In this document: positions 19,819 to 31,062 of the stretch, piece after piece
Numbering within the stretch: position 1 is the first letter of the stretch
Layout: the number at the start of each line of letters is the position of its first letter
Source: Scolanthus callimorphus
Taxonomy: Eukaryota > Cnidaria > Anthozoa > Actiniaria > Edwardsiidae
DNA: 64,000 nucleotides
Reading direction: 5' to 3'
Assembly: GCA_033964015.1 (NCBI GenBank)
Contig: CM066912.1
Location: forward strand, 28,482,532 to 28,546,531
Made by a program: the position numbers and the translations under genes
Notes under the pieces: model-generated
Databases searched by the model: none
Told to the model about the DNA's origin: nothing
The model's input: only the letters and a program-made list of their open reading frames with translations

Positions 19819-22800
19819 ATGGCAAACCAGTGCCAAACGCGCCGCTCGGCCTCTCATGTCCATGATGGTCCATGGGCCTGGTTAATGCTGGTTTATATTC
19901 TCATGCTTACTATCGTGGAGGGCGCGTTAGCTTTTATGCCAAGCATACAGCTTCCAGTGCTGATGAAAGAATTCAACGAGAACCGAGACAAGACAGGTAA
20001 TGTCATTTGGTTCCAGTCACAGGAGTTGACAGGAGCATGAAATAAGCTTTTTTTATTCTAGGGTAATTTGTATTGTGTTACTTGTACGCGCTAATCTCGT
20101 GGGCTTTGTGTGGTGAAGATGGTCACGGGCTTTAGATTCTACTTCGTCCTAGCTCTAATCTCCTTCTCCTACGCAGCTACAACTTTCCTTCTTTAACTCC
20201 ATCTCCAAATTCTACTACTCATTCTCCTACTCCTCTAACTCCAACTCCTCCTTCTTCAACACCATTTCCTCCTTCTCGTCTTTCACAGTCTTTCTCCAAC
20301 TACTCCACCGCCTCCTCCTCGTCTTCCTCCTCCAACTTTTAAGCTTCTCCTTGCATCGAGCTCTAACCTACTCACCTACTCGTCTTTCCTCCTATAGCGT
20401 CCTTCAACTCCTCTTCATCTTTCACTTCTACTTCTTCCACCAGCTCTAACTCCTAACTTCCCCCCTACTCCTCCTTCCTCCTATAGCCTCTTTCAACTCC
20501 TCTTCATCTTTCATTTCTACTTCTTCCACCAGCTCTAACTCCTTAACTTCCCCCCTACTCCTCCTTCCTCCTATAGCCTCTTTCAACTCCTCTTCATCTT
20601 TCATTTCTACTTCTTCCACCAGCTCTAACTCCTTAACTTCCCCCCTACTCCTCCTTCCTCCTATAGCGTCCTTCAACTCCTCTTCATCTTTCACTTCTAC
20701 TTCTTCCACCAGCTCTAACTTCTTAATTTCTCCCCTACTCCTTCTACCTCCTATAGCCTACTTCAACTCCTCTTCGTCTTTCACTTCTACTTCTTCCACC
20801 AGCTCTAACTCCTCCTCCTCCTCCTCCTCCTCCTCTTCTTCCTTCTCATTATTATTTTCGACGAAAACTGACTGTGCTTGTTTCTCTTTCCAGCACTTAT
20901 CGGATCTCTTTCAATTGGCGTCAGTCTGTTCTTTTGCGTCATCGCAAGTGACATCTGCAATCGCTACAACAGTCGACTGACAAACGCTTTCGCTCTACTC
21001 TGCATTATAGTAAGCTTAGTCCTTAGTTCATTAGCCCACAATGTCTACCAACTTTACGTCACCTATTGTGGTCTAAATGGAATAGGTGTAGCGTTTCTCT
21101 ATACTACATCATTCCGCGCTATACGGCATCATTTTGACAAGTATTACGCTCTGGCTACGGGGGTTTGCGTCGCCGGCGTCGGTATCGGGGTTTTGGCGAT
21201 CGGCCCTCTGATTATGTTCCTGTTTGAAAAGATTGGATGGCGAAACACGTATAGGATCCTTTCAAGTTTTTACGTAGGTTTATTGTTTTTTGATTTTATT
21301 TACGATTCCCATGTTGTCAACGAAAATAATGTGACGACGGCTGAGAATGGAAATTCGGAAAGTAAGAGCAGAGACAATAGTTCGTTACCATCACATAATA
21401 CTGGGAAATCGGCCGACGTCCCTGGTTTTTCCAAGAGCGGAGACAGCAAAATGAACGCCCAGGACGCTAATATAGAGGATATCAAACTTGTTCAACGTGA
21501 CATTAAAGATACATACGTTGAAAGGGTAGAAAACTGCCATGTTATAACCAAGCAGAGAGGCAGTGCTGACAAAACTGGGAATGGTCGAAAAGGAAAGAGA
21601 AGTAGGCTATTGGATCTCTCGGTGTGGAGTTTCCCTGAGTACTCAGCCTCAGTAGTTTCTATGTTCATGGTATGTCTTGGACACTACACACCCAATATAC
21701 ATCTGGTGAGTGATGTAACGTTTGCGCGCGCTGCATCGCATACACACGAACGCAAGCGAGACGCAGACGCAAGCGCAGACGCAAGCGCAGACGCAAGCGC
21801 AGACGCAAGCGCAGACGCAAGCGCAGACGCAAGCGCAGACGCAAGCGCAGACGCAAGCGCAGACGCAAGCGCAAGCGCAAGCGGAACGAGTGTGTCCTGC
21901 AGACAGGACAAAATGGAAGAATTACAGATTCGTATTGCAGGTTTTTAGATGCTTGGCAGTGTTTCGCGAATGGTATTGGTGAGAACCGGGAATGAGCGAG
22001 CCTGCCCTCCACGATATTATAGAGTGGATTCTCAGGAGGCAGTGTACGGATGAACTTCGTGCACGCAGACTCGCGCCTGTTGCTAAGTGATTCAAGACGG
22101 GCCACTAGCAACGCGTCTGCGTATAAGATATTATACGCAGGTATTGAGGTAAAGGTATCGAGGTAAAGGTATTGAGGTAAAGGTATTAGGGTAAAGGTTT
22201 TGAGGTAAAGGTATTGAGGTAAAGGTATTGAGGTAAAGGTATTGAGGTAAAGGTATTGAGGTAAAGGTATTGAGGTAAAGGTATTGAGGTAAAGGTATTG
22301 AGGTAAAGGTATTGAGGTAAAGGTATTGAGGTAAATGTATTGAGGTAAAGGTATTGAGGTAAAGGTATTGAGGTAAAGGTATTGAGGTAAAGGTATTGAG
22401 GTAAAGGTATTGAGGTAAAGGTATTGAGGTAAATGTATTGAGGTAAAGGTATTGAGGTAAAGGTATTGAGGTAAATGTATTGAGGTGTAAAGGTATTGAG
22501 GTAAAGGTATTGAGGTAAAGGTATTGAGGTAAAGGTATTGAGGTAAAGGTATTGAGGTGAATTTATTGAGTTTAAGGTATTGAGGTAAAGGTTTGAGGTA
22601 AAGGTATTGACGTAAAGGTATTGAGGTAAAGGTTTGAGGTAAAGGTATTGAGGTAAAGGTATTGAGGTAAAGGTATTGAGGTAAAGGTATTGAGGTAAAG
22701 GTATTGAGGTGAAGGTATTGAGGTAAAGGTATTGAGGTACGCTTGCGAACACTACCGAAGCATATTCTAAAAACGGGCGAGAAACGAGCAATAGACCTTA

Positions 22801-25646
22801 ATGTTGTCATACGCAGGCACCTTGCAGCGTTTTAGGACTCTGGTGGCATAGAACGAACGGTTTGCTTTCCATTCTGTGGATGCCTGGTGCCACACGGCGC
22901 GAAGAAGATAGGTAACAAGTTTCTAACCGTAGCTGTCCGAGGGTCCAGTCCCCTCCGGGGTACCACAGGGTACCAAATTGGGCCCGTGGTTATTCATTCT
23001 ATTTATTAATGATTTGGATATAAATTCACCACATTTGTGGAAATTTGTAGATGATACCACGGCCTCGGAGGTAATTAAAAAAGGAAATGCCAGCAACGCT
23101 CAGGGTATGACTGATCAGATCATCGAGTGGTCCCATGAAAATAGAGTTGTCCTTAACCCTGATAAGTGCAAAGAAATGAGAATTTCGTTTGCTCGCGAAC
23201 CCGAACGCTTTGATGCTATAACTATCGATGGCAAAGCACTCGAGGTTTTCAAGAATGCCAAATTATTAGGGTTAACTATTAGTGACAACCTGACGTGGAA
23301 CGCTCATGTGGAGGAGGCAGTAAAGAAGGCTAGCAAGAAATTGTATTTCCTTGTTCAACTTAAAAGAGCTAGACTGCCTCCTTCAGACTTAGTTCTTTTC
23401 TATAAAGCCTGTGTTCGTTCGTGTGTGGACTATGCTGTGCCAGTTTTCTATAACGCTCTGCCGCAGTACCTAAAAAATGAGTTTGTGCGTATCGAGAAAA
23501 GGGCGCTATCGATAATATTGCCCCGCACGAGCTACATTAGGGCTTGCAGTTTTTTTGGCATCACACCTATTACTGAGCACCATAGCCAACTGTGCAGTAA
23601 GCTGTTCGACGAGATTTGCTCTGAGACTGATCACAAGCTGAACAGCTTGCTGCCACCAAAAAACGAATTAAGATATAATCTCCGCAACCATCGCCCTTTT
23701 GCCCTCCCTAATTTAAAAACAAACAGAACCAAAAACACCTTCGTGTTCGCAATGGCCCGAAATTCGATTCAAACATAGGTAATTTATCAATCAATTCGAC
23801 TGCAGGTACAAATGGGTTTTAAAGAGATCATAGTGTTTTAACTTTTATTATTATTATTTAGTATTTATATATATGTAAATAGTCTAATTCAAATTATTTT
23901 TAATATATTGTAAAAAAATTGCTTAATTCAGCCCTAAGGCTGCAATGTAGTTTTTTTAATAAACCATCTATCTATCTATCTATCGATTGTATTTCCAGGT
24001 GAAATTTTCAGAAGAGCAAGGTCTTACCACAAGTGACATAACAATGTTAATGTTCATCTACGGAGTCACTACCGTACTAGCACGTATCATATTCGGTCGC
24101 CTGTGCGACGTTTCCTTCATCAAAGCGAGGCACGTCAATCAAGCCGCGACAATGCTCTCCGGCACGTCCACACTGCTCCTCACCATGGCAACGTCCCCTA
24201 CGTACTTTTCTGTGCTCGTGGGCGCATATGGTCTTTCAGACGGTGCATTTCGTGTGACGTTGAATATTTTATTCATGAATACAGTGGACCCCCCACGAAG
24301 GGCTTCTGCCTTTGGACAGGCTAATATGGTTACCGCTTTACCATGTATTGCGGGCCCTGCTATTACAGGTAAGAGTGTTGGACAATTGACGTGATTTGTT
24401 TTGCAGCAAAAGACCGTCGGTGTTCTTGGAGGCCCTACTTTTTGACCCAGGAGATAGCTAAAGGAAAACGAGTACTCTTCTGACCCCCTATATTTATTTT
24501 ATTTTATTTTATAAGTGCACGTGTGTCGCCTAGTTCAGGGTTGGTCCAATCTTTACGCAACCACTGGCCTGACTGGCCTGACTGGCCTGACTGGCCTGAC
24601 TGGCCTGACCATTATATGAGCACATTATCTAAGATCATCTATCCTTTTTAAGCACGAAGACTACTATTGCGTCAAATGTTTATTGGAGACGCATGAAAAA
24701 ACCGCTGGACGGGGTTGGATGGAGTTAGCTGATCCCGGGACCTTCCACTGATTCCCAGGACCAATAATAAGCACGGCTAGGCGATGCAGTTCCACCAAGA
24801 ATAGAATTGTTCGCACCACGTCCCACAGATCGTTGCCAGCTGTTGTTTTCCCTATAAACACGGTCTTGTTTTTTAGGCTTCGTGGCAGACAAACTAGGAT
24901 CCTACACCCTAGCATTTTACCTGGCCGGTGCCTGTTCCTTGTTCGGGTCAGCGATATTATTTATAAACACGTGCTTTGACAATCATAACAAAGAGCGAGC
25001 TCGCAAGGAAATAATGCTGGACCAAGAGCTGGCGGAGCGAGACACCAATACTGGAACAACATGTCCGGAGGGAAGGAAACATGGTGATACCAAAATTGTA
25101 CCAACAATGGACAAAGAGTTAACGGAAGGAACCAAATGTTCTAGTCTAGAGGTAGAAGAGAGAAGAGGTTCCAATATGTCTCCAATATGTGCAGGGTGTG
25201 TTAAACACGGGATTGGTTATGTTGGTCCAGCATGTGAACATGAGGATGTGAAGGATGAGTTTAATGTAGGTCCAGCAAGTGTGAAAGCTGTTACAGACGG
25301 AACTAGTTATATTGGTCCAGCAGATGAAGAGATGACATGCGAAGGAGATTGTAGCATAAGGCCAATATGTGATGCAAATATGGGACCAACACGTGAAGAG
25401 AAAGATCTATCACACCTAGTCGCTGGGACGAACGTATCTACACCTGGCGAGGGCGCGACGACCTATGCTGGTCCAATTTGTGAGAAAGAAAGGACTCCGA
25501 ATCGTAAAAGCGCCCATATTGGGCCAATATGTAATAGCGATGGTAATATCAATTTAGCATATGAAGAGGTGATTGACGAACCGGATGTTACCATTAGCAA
25601 CAACAATGGAGATTCAGCAGGTTTTTCTAGAGCTAAAGATGTATAG
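19819..25646 (+). CDS. Monocarboxylate-transporter-like MFS carrier, copy 3 (intact, 709 aa)
   Basis: Exons 19819-19996, 20894-21705, 23999-24368, 24877-25646; phases agree at every junction and the total is 2130 nt. Predicted order: DGPWAW (16-21, cf. the SLC16 TM1 motif DGGWGW); TM1 19-42; TM2-TM3 60-113 with the ASDICNRYNSR loop (MFS motif A-like); TM4-TM5 118-170; the SLC16-like stretch HHFDKYYALATG...EKIGWRNTYRIL 138-182; TM6 183-200; a ~100-residue charged loop 202-305; TM7-TM11 306-458 with GRLCD at 363-367; TM12 464-487; then a ~220-residue tail. The split into 6+6 helices around a long cytosolic loop is typical of SLC16. Substrate is unknown: proton-linked lactate/pyruvate-type transport is the family precedent, but many SLC16 members carry other solutes. 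Start ATG chosen because all four copies share it (CCGAAATGG in copies 2 and 3). Intron 2 carries a LINE fragment up to 13 bases from the acceptor. Confidence 0.88.
20160..20850. repeat. Pyrimidine-rich tract with 90-bp units, intron 1 of copy 3
   Basis: C/T-rich DNA with clean 90-base tandem units beginning CCCCCTACTCCTCCTTCC at 20461, 20551 and 20641, flanked by degenerate units on both sides and a (TCC)n run near 20811-20835. Being 90 bases, the units keep a reading frame on the minus strand, but that is a repeat by-product. It occupies the same place as the tract in copy 1, just before exon 2. Confidence 0.9.
21751..21880. repeat. 12-bp minisatellite (GCAAGCGCAGAC)n, intron 2 of copy 3
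   Basis: About ten units starting ~45 bases after exon 2. The homologous place in copy 1 (about 4097-4130) has only a short degenerate seed (CGCAAGCACAGATGCAAG), so the array expanded in copy 3 after duplication. Confidence 0.9.
22138..22740. repeat. 14-bp minisatellite (TTGAGGTAAAGGTA)n, intron 2 of copy 3
   Basis: About 43 units of 14 bases with a few variants (AAATGTA, TTTGAGG). 42 bases make a 14-residue periodic frame, hence a long leucine/threonine/tyrosine-rich reading frame on the minus strand that should not be taken for a gene. Confidence 0.95.
22936..23985 (+). mobile_element. 5'-truncated non-LTR retrotransposon (reverse transcriptase end), intron 2 of copy 3
   Basis: Open frame to a stop at 23776-23778. 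It starts inside the RT with SGVPQGTKLGPWLFILFIND, has the catalytic-box variant FVDDTT, then NPDKCKEM and KLLGLTISDNLTW, and ends in a tail with YNLRNHRPFALP. These are RT motifs of CR1/L2-like LINEs. After the stop come ~200 bases of UTR with AATAAA and a (TATC)n tail (about 23968-23984), a usual CR1-type 3' end. The 5' edge is placed where the match to copy 1 intron 2 stops (CTAACnGTAGCTnTCC, 22925-22935). The frame is intact across 270 codons, so it is young, but it lacks the N-terminal endonuclease. Confidence 0.88.
24563..24609. repeat. 10-bp tandem repeat (CTGGCCTGA)
   Basis: About five units of ACTGGCCTG in intron 3 of copy 3, at the place where copies 1 and 2 carry a MITE. Confidence 0.85.
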
Positions 25647-27031
25647 CACTAAACAATTCAAAAGTCCAAGGAAAATCAGTTATATTAAGCACGTTCTATG
25701 ACTCGATCTACCACATTTCGAAATGTTACTGCTTGTTCTTGGAGCGGAGAAGAATGTTCTTGATCAATTTGGCAAGCTGCCCTCAAGTCATGAATAGAAC
25801 GTAATTTTAGTGTTTCTAGACATACTTTACTCAGGAGTCCATCAACAGGAGTCTCCACCGCCTATTGGTGAGCGTTCGAAGCACAAGAGCATGACTCTAT
25901 TTTTAGATTGTAGATTTTGAATCCCGCGAGATTTAGTTGTCATGGTTACAAACCATGTCCCCTTTCTTCAAAAATGGCTGAAATATCACGTGCCATCGCA
26001 CGTACTGCACGAGTTGAACCCAAATTCTTTCAAAGTACAAATTTCCTGTTTAAGGTGACTCGCTCGAAATGGTTTGTGCGCTCATCTGTGTCCAGAGCTG
26101 AACTACCAGGTTATACATATCGGGCTATAACTTTTGCGTTTTTTTGCCGATTCCAGTAATTCTTTTTATAAATCAAATTCAAAATCCATTCTAAAAATAG
26201 GCTCTTCGTCTACTCCTGTGTATATTGCTAACATAGTGGAGTAGATAGAGGCTCCTGTTGATGGTTGATGTCTCCTGCTTTAAATGAGGCAATAGCATGA
26301 AATTTATTAGTTTCCTTTGTATTATTTACTATTTATCTGCTTTTTGCGGGGGAAACAGGTTTTTAAAGGGGTAGGGGGTTAAGGGAAGCTATTATTGAGA
26401 GGGGGGGGGGGGTAGTAGTACTCTCTGTGGAGAGTACTATACCGACTATAGTTGGGTATTTTTATATGAGAAAGATTTCTGTAACAATAAAAAGAAGTTT
26501 GCATAAAGTAAGGGTGCATTTTTACAGCATTTCTGGAGTCATGTCCCCACCAAACGGCGCGCGGCTTGTTGAAAACGCGACACGGCCTTTCTGAAACAGC
26601 GACGAACGACGAGCCACTCTATCAAAATACTGACAGCGACTCTAGCAAAAAACCGATCGACAGCGACATTCATTTTTTTCTCAAACGTAGACAGCGACAT
26701 GCGCTCTTCGTCTCTTTGATAAGGTTCTAGTAGTTTCGATCCTTACGTGACTGAGTGAGCCGACTGAGCTATAAACGCTGTAGACTCAGCTGTTTACACC
26801 CCATGGCATCACTAAATTTTTTCTTACATCTAGCTCATTCTATATCTCACCAGAAGCGCAGAATCGCCAACGAAATCCTAATATTGACTTTGGATCATCG
26901 TGCGATACTACGAAATCGACAGTAATGGAAGAAAGAGCTTGTGCGGTTACTAGTAGCGAACGACACGCGAGCCTTGCGAAGTTGGACCACGCTCAGTTTC
27001 AAACACGCGAAAAGTTGACCCCCCTGGTAGG
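25647..27031. other. Intergenic DNA behind copy 3, no gene seen
   Basis: No recognisable coding region. AGGAGTCCATCAACAGGAGT (25832) recurs inverted near 26243-26263, and a G-run lies at 26401-26412. The block paralogous to the DNA behind copy 1 begins at about 27032. Confidence 0.4.
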
Positions 27032-27151
27032 GCCTATTTCGATCGCACAACTAACACTCAGCAAACACAAACATCACTCAGAAGTTTAGCTCTAAAAACT
27101 ATCATATTGCTTTTAGTTGTGTGAATCAGGGAACGCTCTGGAAACACAATA

Positions 27152-27979
27152 GACCTCTTTATACCTTGGGCGTAATGTTGTCCCATTTCAGATCACGTGG
27201 CATTCCCATGAGTATAAGGCCTATTTCATACATCGATCTTTTGCCGCGTCGAATTCAATTCAGCCGAATGGTTTTCTCTATTTTATAGCCAAAGGAAGAA
27301 TAAACAAGAAAAACAAACTTTACATTCCCTTTTGTTCTGCCATAGTTCACCTAGATTTGCCTTTTTCGCTAGACAAAGTGTCCCCTAAGCTGAAAATGAA
27401 ATTTCTAACAATTGGATTCGACGCGGCAAAAGTTCGACGTCTGAAAATTGGATTCGACGCAGCAAAAGTTCGACGTCTGAAACTGACCTAAGTTGGAGTT
27501 TAAATTTCGCGTTCAGTGCGCATGCGATTTTAGTCCGAATCTTTTGTTTAACTTCTCTTTGTTCTTGTTAAACAAAAGAAAAATCTAAAATCGACTCTAA
27601 AAAGACTAAAATCGGATGCGCACACGAAATTTAAACTCCAACTAGAAGCTTATTTTTTCTTTGTTTTTCTGCTATGCACCGAAGGATATGTGAATATGGA
27701 AGCAACCCAAACAAAGAAAGAATATTCAAATGAATGCCAAGTCATCTGAAATGGGCCAACATTACGCCCAAGGTAAAGAGGTCGATACACTTCCTCGGTT
27801 TGGGCGTAATGTTTTCCCGTTTCAGATCACGCGGCATAATTTGAATAATCTCTCTTTGTTTGGAATGCTTCCATATTCATATATCCTCTGGTGCGTAGCA
27901 GAGAAAGAAAGAAGGAATACTCATGGGAATGCCACTTGATCTGAAATGGGACAACATTACGCCCAAGGTAAAAGAGCCC
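27152..27979. mobile_element. 828-bp inverted-repeat element private to the copy 3 block
   Basis: TIRs of ~65 bases: left GACCTCTTTATACCTTGGGC, right the inverse of GGGCTCTTTTACCTTGGGC, each continuing through CGTAATGTTGTCCCATTTCA and GGCATTCCCATGAGTAT. Flanked by TA (27150-27151, 27980-27981). The paralogous locus near 8510 joins AACACA directly to TTGATGAGTC. A foldback with arms GAGTTTAAATTTCG is nested at about 27488-27643, and a second partial TIR lies at 27745-27835. Confidence 0.82.
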
Positions 27980-28697
27980 TATTGATGAGTCAGTGGAGAG
28001 CTCGCAGTAACATCTGTTTATCGTTATTCTCTGCATTTCTTCGTCTGGTGCCCCTGGCATATATAACTATATTTAGCCATTGAAACCTTTCAGACCTTTG
28101 AGGGCGCGCAAAGCACACCGAAATCGAGCTAAGCTTGTACTATCGGCATTGTCACAAGTTTGATTCAACAAGAATGTGACTTTTACACTGCGCCGTATTT
28201 CTCCGCATACCAGCTACAATCTTTGTCAAATTGATTGTACGTAAAACTGATCTGCACCCTAGCATGCTATTTTAGGCGAGCTCTGCAGAACTCTCACCCC
28301 GTCTCCTTTCAATGTTGATGTCAATGAGAAAAAATAACTTGTTTTTCATGCCCGCGATCTGACGATTGAAAATATGCACAATTGATTGGTGTAGGGGAGG
28401 GGAAGGAGGTGACAAGAATTGAGGACAGACAACAGACAAGAAATACAGCAAACCTTTATGGCAAAGATAGCCCCCGGCCCAGGCACAGACATGCAGAGAC
28501 TAGGTGACAAATCCTTAATAGATTTTGCGGGGTCATCAGCGGATAGGCATTGGTATGCATCCCGGACGACGTGTGATACTAAAACCAGAGGAGACACAGT
28601 TTTGAGAGCTGCTACAGCAAGCAGCGGTGAGAAAATAAGTACAAGTTCACGTTATTAAGATTTTAGACAGCAAAACAGTTCCTCAACCGCCTTCAAG

Positions 28698-29105
28698 CAG
28701 GGGCACCCAACGATTATTTTCGGTAAAATATCTGTTCGGATGGGGGAATGAGAGCTGAAACTTTCGCTTCAGAATTTCAAGCTTTAACTTTCGTATATAG
28801 ATCATAAGATCCCCTGGATTTTTCGAATAGCACAAAAATGTTAAATTTTACTAATTTTGGGGGGATTTTTGCCGTTAAAAAGGTCACCTAAAATTTTCGG
28901 ATAGAGTCTTTCCCCTAGCATTTTCGGAAGACTTGATTTCAATCCCTAAAATTTTCGCAACCCAAAACTTTCAGCTACGAAATCCGAACAGATATAAAAT
29001 TTGTAGGGATTAAAAATACCCAGTTAACAGTCATTTGTATGCTCAGCAACGACTTATAATGGCATTCTGAGCTGTTTTACGGTATTGTCTCGTTGGGTGC
29101 CCCTG
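28698..29105. mobile_element. CAGGGGCACCC-ended element
   Basis: Ends CAGGGGCACCCAACGA and the exact inverse TCGTTGGGTGCCCCTG, flanked by TTCAAG (28692-28697 and 29106-29111). An inner palindrome has arms ATCTGTTCGGAT (about 28729) and ATCCGAACAGAT (about 28980). The termini resemble hAT-type MITEs, but the clear duplication is 6 bases, not 8. It landed within a few bases of where a different element (9390-9863) hit the paralogous block. Confidence 0.78.
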
Positions 29106-29442
29106 TTCAAGCAGGAAAGTCCAGCTGCTATTGGGGTTAAAAGGCAGGTAAGGAATAAATGAATATCCGAATGCGAAATTCCTATTTGCACATTGATTGT
29201 TAAAAGCCAGTCGACCAAAGATCGTCGCTATGCTTTTTGCGTTTTAGTGTTGTTTTGGGCGCAAAGCTGTATTTAGAAGTCACGGAAGTTACGCTCCTCG
29301 GTTTTCTCTTTTTAGAAATTTCATTATTTTATCTTATAATTTTAACAGCATAATTTAAGCTTGTAAATAGACTTGGGCCCTAGCTACTATTTCTGGCTAG
29401 CCTAAGTGACTAGGGTCTGGCCCAAGACGTATATACACTGCC

Positions 29443-29447
29443 ATAAT

Positions 29448-29478
<31 letters not shown>

Positions 29479-29501
29479 TAATGATAATAATAATAATAAT
29501 A
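29443..29501. repeat. (TAA)n microsatellite
   Basis: Trinucleotide run with a few C and G interruptions. Confidence 0.9.
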
Positions 29502-29690
29502 GAAGTGATTTACCCAGGTCACAGGTAAAATAAACACCTAAGAGTCTGAGGCTCGTGAATTAAAACGTGTACGTGAACAAAAGAAGAAGAAATTCATAAA
29601 CTATATACAAGTATATACAATATACAAACTATCTACAAGTATTTATTATATAATCAGTGAAATACTAGGGGTATCTCCCGCACGAAAACT

Positions 29691-29742
29691 TGATATCTTC
29701 ACACTGTGAGATAACATGCTATTTCACAGTGTGAAGATATCA
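29691..29742. repeat. Perfect hairpin TGATATCTTCACACTGTGA
   Basis: Arms of ~20 bases (TGATATCTTCACACTGTGA and inverse) around a ~12-base loop. Probably the end-to-end remnant of a small MITE. Confidence 0.7.
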
Positions 29743-29827
29743 CTCTGGCCTGTTCTCGAAACCCCTTTCCGGATTTTCTAAAACAAATCATGATTTAGTA
29801 TTTCATTATGTTTATATAATAAACAGA

Positions 29828-29968
29828 ATATTACATGACCGCTCGGGGATACGAATTTTAATTTTTCATGTTCAAAATTTATCCCACTCGTTCGCTGCAT
29901 TCACTCGTGAGAGATACATTTTCAACACTCGAAGATAAAATTTGCATCTCCGCGCGGCCATGTAATAT
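29828..29968. mobile_element. Foldback element ATATTACATG (family also at 56452-56833)
   Basis: Ends ATATTACATGACCGC and the inverse GCGGCCATGTAATAT, with inner arms GATACGAATTTTAA and AAAATTTGCATCTC. A second member at 56452-56833 is split by another transposon. Confidence 0.65.
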
Positions 29969-30053
29969 GCTCTCTCTCTCTTATATATAATGTATTAATA
30001 ATGTGAAAAATTCTAAGTATAACTATTGGTCTATATAGGCCGGTTAAGCGCGC

Positions 30054-30350
30054 TTAAAAGAAAGGAGGTCTTCTGGGCTCTCTCACTTTTATTGTAATTT
30101 CATTCCATAATATTGCCATGATATAAGAAAATGATTTATGAAAGTATTCTGAGTGAAAAGATGGCAGCTTTAGGCGAGAGCCGCTCGCGCAGATCAGCAT
30201 GTAATTCACATTCAGGACGTTCAAAAGGTCGCTTAAATAACTTGGGCCATGCCCGTTGAGATATTTGTACAAAGTAACAAGAGCTTGAAAGCGTCTTCTT
30301 GCCTGTGATGTCTGTAACATTCCTATATTTAAAAGATTTTGACAGATCTA
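30054..30350 (-). mobile_element. Non-LTR retrotransposon 3'-end fragment
   Basis: Minus-strand frame with the pattern seen after the RT domain of CR1/L2-like LINEs: SQARRRFQALVTLYKYLNG, then GPSYLSDLL, LPSFHSEYFHKSFSYIMA and LWNEI..KVRE. Only ~88 codons remain. Confidence 0.65.
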
Positions 30351-30657
30351 AAATGGTCCTTAATATATCATTTGTATCCTCTAGCTTATTATTCAGTGAA
30401 TCAGAAATTCATATTAATAAATGGCTGCAATAAATCTTAATCTGGTAATATATACGCCTTATATACAGCTATAATCATAATGCTCTGAGGAATGAACTTG
30501 CAGATGCTTTAGCGTAGGATTTTTTCAGCTGCTCTTTTATATAGGGCTTGAAAGACAGCTTGGTGTCCAGGGTTACTCCAAGGATCTTTAAATTATCTGT
30601 TTATTTCTACATTAACATTAGCATTATCTAGATGGAAATCATAACGATAAGATAATC

Positions 30658-31062
30658 TTTAGTCGTCTGCTGTTTCTGTTAAAAGAGCAATACTCGGTTT
30701 CTGGCCAAGTTCGGTCAAAGGTTGCTAGAGCTCTGTTTGAGATTATTACGGCTTAATTCCTATGAAATAATTACCGGATTTAACTAAATAACAAGAAAAT
30801 TCCGGTTTACCGCCATACCGTTCATATTAAACGTTTAAATTCTAATCGGCCTGTGGACCTTGCTTTCTGATGCAGGGCTTCCAACACTTCTGAATAGTGG
30901 AAGAGAGACGGTCTGATACTTCAAGTCCTTTGGAATTGCTCGGAAGGTTTTACTCGCGCCGTTACTCTAAACCTTTTTGGCATAGATAGCCCGCTCTGCT
31001 AACTCGAATCTGATACAAACATTTAATTTCTCGCCTTGACTTCAGCGCACTCGTGAGTCGAC
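30658..31062 (+). promoter_or_regulatory. Conserved upstream block of copy 4 (pairs with 13020-13447)
   Basis: Matches the upstream DNA of copy 2 over ~400 bases. It contains CCGGTTTACCGCCATACCG at 30802-30820, 261 bases before the ATG. Likely holds the promoter; no TATA box is clear (CATATTAAA follows the motif). Confidence 0.45.

Larger units (their letters stand above)
27032..29216. repeat. Paralogous intergenic block behind copy 3 (pairs with 8395-9929)
   Basis: Collinear with the DNA behind copy 1 once two private transposon insertions (27152-27979 and 28698-29105) are removed. It keeps the empty sites for the 107-bp MITE (28390) and the 2.6-kb foldback (29217-29240). Confidence 0.85.

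Noticed and set aside
20446..20709. Minus-strand frame with a 30-residue repeat
   Set aside because: It follows from the 90-bp tandem unit being a multiple of three; no start context or non-repeat domain.
21665..22810. Minus-strand 381-codon frame
   Set aside because: Composed of the 14-bp and 12-bp minisatellites antisense to intron 2 of copy 3.
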